Part shown: in pieces, positions 61,840 to 64,000 of the stretch
How positions within the stretch are numbered: the first letter of the stretch is position 1
Layout of the letters: each line of letters begins with the position of its first letter
NCBI GenBank assembly: GCA_963666465.1
Contig: OY762824.1
Coordinates: 3,410,001-3,474,000 of the forward strand
Source of the DNA: VXYL01 sp963666465
GTDB lineage: Bacteria > Pseudomonadota > Gammaproteobacteria > Pseudomonadales > Azotimanducaceae
DNA length: 64,000 nt
Direction: 5' to 3'
Translations under genes and position numbers: made by a program
Notes under the pieces: model-generated
What the model was told of the DNA's origin: nothing
Database searches by the model: none
The model's input: the letters and a program-made list of their open reading frames with translations, nothing else

Positions 61840-61900
61840 GGAGAATTCTAACGGGGGACATGGCAGTTTGTCAAGACAAAGTTATAATTCCCAATTCAAA

Positions 61901-62793
61901 GCGACCGCGCCTTCACCTCGAACGAGAATGTGCTTGACCTCTCGCGTGAAGTCCCTTTCTTCGTCTAGCCGCGGAACGACCAAGTCCTTGCCGAGCCACT
62001 GCGGATTCGTCCGAATCGGGAGATGCACCTCGAATCGTTCTTCCACGGCGACGCCCTCGCGTTCCAGATACTCACGGAATCGTGCCATGTAGCTCGCGCG
62101 TAGCGCAAAGATATTGAGAGTCTCCAAGAGCTCCAGAGAGCTAGGGTGGATGCCAGGCAGTGCCGAACTACGCTTGAGTGACATGCCTGCACCTTTGAGC
62201 CGCACGCCACGCCCGAACATCTGGATGATCTGCGCGCCTTCGCTTCTGCCGATGTTGAGCAGGCCCATGCTGGAAACCCGCCATGAGTTCCAGCCCTCAA
62301 GGAACTTGCGGGCGCCGATCAGAATTTCGATGGTCGTGCCAGGTCGGTTGATGCCCTCAAAGAGGGACCCGGAAATGGCGTCGCTCTCGATTGTTATGCC
62401 GGCGTCGTCTGCCTGCACGAGCTTCTTGAATGCGGCTGTGTCGCCAATGTAAATGAGCCCAAAATAGTCCTCCGAGCCTGCGACCTTAAGACCTAACTCG
62501 CCCTCAGCACCTGCAATATCGCAGAGGTGCAAGCCGCCGCCCGAAAGCGCATGGAACGTGTGTCGAAGTAGGTCCGAGTAAATGGCGTCGGATCCCCGAC
62601 CCATCAACGAGCCGAATCTGCTGTGGAAAAGATCGCCCTGCCTACCATCGAGACCGGACCGCCCGTCGAGCAGGCGCCCGATGGATGCTGTGGCCCACGT
62701 CGGATCGGTAAGGACACGGTGCAGAAATCGGATAGCCGTCAGGACGTCACTGCGCTTGCGCTTGTTCCGCGAGTACACCGCAATGCCAATGCG
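61901..62793 (-). pseudogene. Restriction-type DEAD/DEAH helicase, middle part; N-terminus missing
   Basis: The frame encodes VYSRNKRKRSDVLTAIRFL and continues to the second helicase domain: EGINRPGTTIEILIGARKF, EGWNSWRVSSMGLLNIGRS and GAQIIQMFGRGVRLKG (motif VI with an arginine finger). It then runs into the IS1595 element at the target duplication. The first helicase domain with Walker A and DEAD boxes is absent; upstream the frame hits TAG inside tRNA-Leu-like DNA. So the gene was truncated before or at the time of insertion. Confidence 0.82.
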
Positions 62794-62821
62794 CTGTGTC
62801 TACCGATTCCACCACTAGGGC
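62794..62821 (-). other. tRNA-Leu 5' fragment (28 nt)
   Basis: On the minus strand the 28 nt begin GCCCTAGTGGTGGAATCGG and continue TAGACACAG. TGGTGGAATCGG plus TAGACACA is the conserved 5' part (acceptor strand and D arm) of bacterial tRNA-Leu. The anticodon arm, variable arm and 3' half are missing, and the next bases belong to the helicase remnant. So it is a truncated copy, probably left by recombination at a tRNA-Leu gene. Confidence 0.55.
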
Positions 62822-62825
62822 TCGG

Positions 62826-62863
62826 AAGGCGGCGCTTCGGAAACGGGGCGTCGCCTTTCTTTT
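62826..62863 (+). terminator. Possible rho-independent terminator
   Basis: Stem AAGGCGGCGC pairs with GCGTCGCCTT (10 bp, one G-T), with a 12-nt loop, followed by TTCTTTT on the plus strand. It lies directly before the tRNA-Leu-like fragment. There is no plus-strand gene just upstream, so what it would terminate is unclear. Confidence 0.35.
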
Positions 62864-62945
62864 GCATCTTCATGCTTGCATTTTCTTGGTCAGTCTCGCC
62901 AACTTCAATACTAGCATACAGTTCTTTGTGCATCGGCTCGCGCCG

Positions 62946-63278
62946 GGTTGTGGTCGAGGGCAACCCGATCCTGCGGCCGTCTCGACGTCCTACGTCGAGC
63001 GCCAGAATCTGACCATGCGGATGTCGATGCGCTGCTTCACGCGCCTGACCAACGCCTTCTCGAAGAAGCTCGCGAACCACGCGCATTCGGTGACGATCCA
63101 CTTCATGCACTACAACTTCTGCCGGATTCACCAGACGCTGCAAGTGACGCCCGCGATGCAGGCCGGGGTGACGGATCGGCTGTTCGAGATCGGGGACATC
63201 GTGGACCTGATCGATGCCGCGGCACCCCCGCCGAACCGGCCCAAGCGGTACAAGAAGCGCGCCAAGATTTCAAACTAG
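62946..63278 (+). pseudogene. Transposase C-terminal fragment
   Basis: The frame from about 62,946 encodes GQPDPAAVSTSYVERQNLTM, then RMSMRCFTRLTNAFSKKLAN, IHFMHYNFCRIHQTLQVTP and the tail VDLIDAAAPPPNRPKRYKKR. This is the C-terminal third of a well-known DDE transposase family (often labelled IS1-type in annotations). The catalytic N-terminal two thirds are missing. It cannot transpose alone. Confidence 0.85.
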
Positions 63279-63328
63279 GCCACTACCTAGCGCCTTCGGC
63301 CAGGCCCCGCTACGCGCCGCCAGGCGCG

Positions 63329-64000
63329 TCACTTCGACAGTGGCCCCTGAACGCTCTCGATGCTCCCCGCGGGAATCCAGCCGTCCGCACCATCTGCCAG
63401 TGCGATGCGTGTCCACCCGTCGCGACGCTCGAGGATCGTGACTTCCGCTCCGGCCGGCAAGGGGGTCGGCAGCAGTGTCGGTGCGCCGCGACTGTCAGCG
63501 GTGTGCAGCGTGGCTTCATCCACCATGACCACAGCGTCACGGGCAGGATCCGGCATCAGCAGCGCCAGGACGGCGACCAGCGCCCACAACACAAGGCACG
63601 CGATGCCGGCGCGGCGCATGGGCCGCCTCCCCGGTCCCGGCCAAGGCGTCAGCAGCAGGATGCCGATGGCGAACAGGCCACCGCCGAGCAGCAGTTGCCC
63701 AGAGGTGGAGAGCAGGCCGCGCCAGAACAGCAGCGAGTCGATGGCGGTGGCGCTCTGGGGGCGTGGCAGCCACTCGGGCAGGGAAGAGCGCAATGCGGCA
63801 AGGTTGCGGGTTGCGCGACCGTGGCCGGGATCGAGGGCGAGGACACGACGGTAGGCCAGCACGGCCGTGCCGGCATCGCCTGCACCAAGGGCGGCGTTGC
63901 CCCAATCGGTCAACAGCTGCGGGGCGGATGGATGGGCCTGCGCCAATTGCCCATAGCGCCGCTGGGCATCCGCGAAGCGTTGCTGGCGGCGCACCGGCGC
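63329..64000 (-). CDS. TPR/SH3 membrane protein, C-terminal part, cut by window edge
   Basis: The frame comes in from the right edge without a start. It has a TPR-like segment (FADAQRRYGQLAQAHPSAPQ, NAALGAGDAGTAVLAYRRVL), two membrane helices (LLLGGGLFAIGILLL, AGIACLVLWALVAVLALLM) and a bacterial SH3 domain (PLPAGAEVTILERRDGWTRI, GADGWIPAGSIESV) at the end. This order matches BatE-type proteins of the BatABCDE stress/aerotolerance cluster. The stop is at 63,329. Confidence 0.8.
   Translation of the reverse strand, partial: APVRRQQRFADAQRRYGQLAQAHPSAPQLLTDWGNAALGAGDAGTAVLAYRRVLALDPGHGRATRNLAALRSSLPEWLPRPQSATAIDSLLFWRGLLSTSGQLLLGGGLFAIGILLLTPWPGPGRRPMRRAGIACLVLWALVAVLALLMPDPARDAVVMVDEATLHTADSRGAPTLLPTPLPAGAEVTILERRDGWTRIALADGADGWIPAGSIESVQGPLSK

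Larger units (their letters stand above)
59760..61892. mobile_element. Complete IS1595-family transposon with passenger genes (2133 bp)
   Basis: The perfect 12-bp terminal inverted repeats are GGGAATTATAAC (59,760-59,771) and GTTATAATTCCC (61,881-61,892). The 8-bp target duplication AATTCAAA is at 59,752-59,759 and 61,893-61,900. Removing the element plus one duplication rejoins the helicase reading frame (VALN-WGG). It holds the transposase (minus strand, right) and three small genes on the plus strand (left). An 8-bp duplication is the hallmark of IS1595 elements. Confidence 0.95.

Noticed and set aside
62740..62821. A full tRNA-Leu gene
   Set aside because: Only the first 28 nt fit. The possible anticodon loop reads GGC (not Leu), and no T arm or CCA end follows.

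Overview
The window is 64 kb of GC-rich bacterial DNA, probably from a gammaproteobacterium. The clues are an apaG-apaH pair, a type IV pilus retraction ATPase (PilT), an aa3/caa3-type cytochrome oxidase operon, an Lrp regulator divergent from a leucine dehydrogenase, and a signal-peptide protein with a 'DDAARLACYD' start like gammaproteobacterial phospholipase A. The assignment is inferred from gene content; there is no rRNA gene to test it. Many genes are decayed, insertion-sequence fragments are frequent, and one family of short palindromes (GGGAAGGCA-nnn-TGCCTTCCC and GGAGGGCG-nnn-CGCCCTCC types) recurs between genes.

Layout. 1-1.9 kb: amino-acid metabolism (Lrp regulator and leucine/valine dehydrogenase). 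2.2-31 kb: a large defence island. Its frame is a class 1 DISARM system on the minus strand (drmD 30.2-26.9, drmMI 26.7-22.8, drmA 8.0-4.6, drmB 4.6-2.8), cut into two halves by about 14 kb of other defence genes. No drmC is found; an IS630 fragment lies where it would be expected. Between the halves are an AbiEii-like nucleotidyltransferase with an unknown partner, a frameshifted gene of about 1360 codons with a HigA-like start, a Phd antitoxin and a PIN toxin separated by a perfect 25-bp palindrome, a three-gene ABC-three-component (DUF2326) operon, a type II-short CBASS operon (CD-NTase, E2-like protein, patatin phospholipase), an XRE-ImmA/PIN pair, and a relic of a second drmA 5' end.

31-58 kb: mostly housekeeping and catabolic genes. 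These include pilT-DUF192, a GST, an SDR, a tlpA-coxB-coxA-coxC-subunit IV operon, a nitronate monooxygenase-like protein, an MBL-fold hydrolase, a HepT-MntA toxin-antitoxin pair, a ketopantoate reductase-like protein, a phytanoyl-CoA dioxygenase-like protein, a 5'-nucleotidase cut by an IS630 copy, a Gfo/Idh/MocA oxidoreductase, a sulfatase and apaG-apaH.

58-64 kb: a restriction-type DEAD/DEAH helicase gene missing its N-terminus and split by a complete 2133-bp IS1595-family transposon. The transposon has 12-bp inverted ends, an 8-bp target duplication and three small passenger genes. The helicase remnant abuts 28 nt that look like the 5' end of a tRNA-Leu. The window ends in a TPR/SH3 protein that runs off the right edge.

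How the parts fit: DISARM, CBASS, ABC-3C and the toxin pairs are independent phage-defence modules gathered at one site. The passengers, the broken giant gene and the unfamiliar genes inside the DISARM operon (21,465-22,735 and 30,177-30,487) are the least explained parts.
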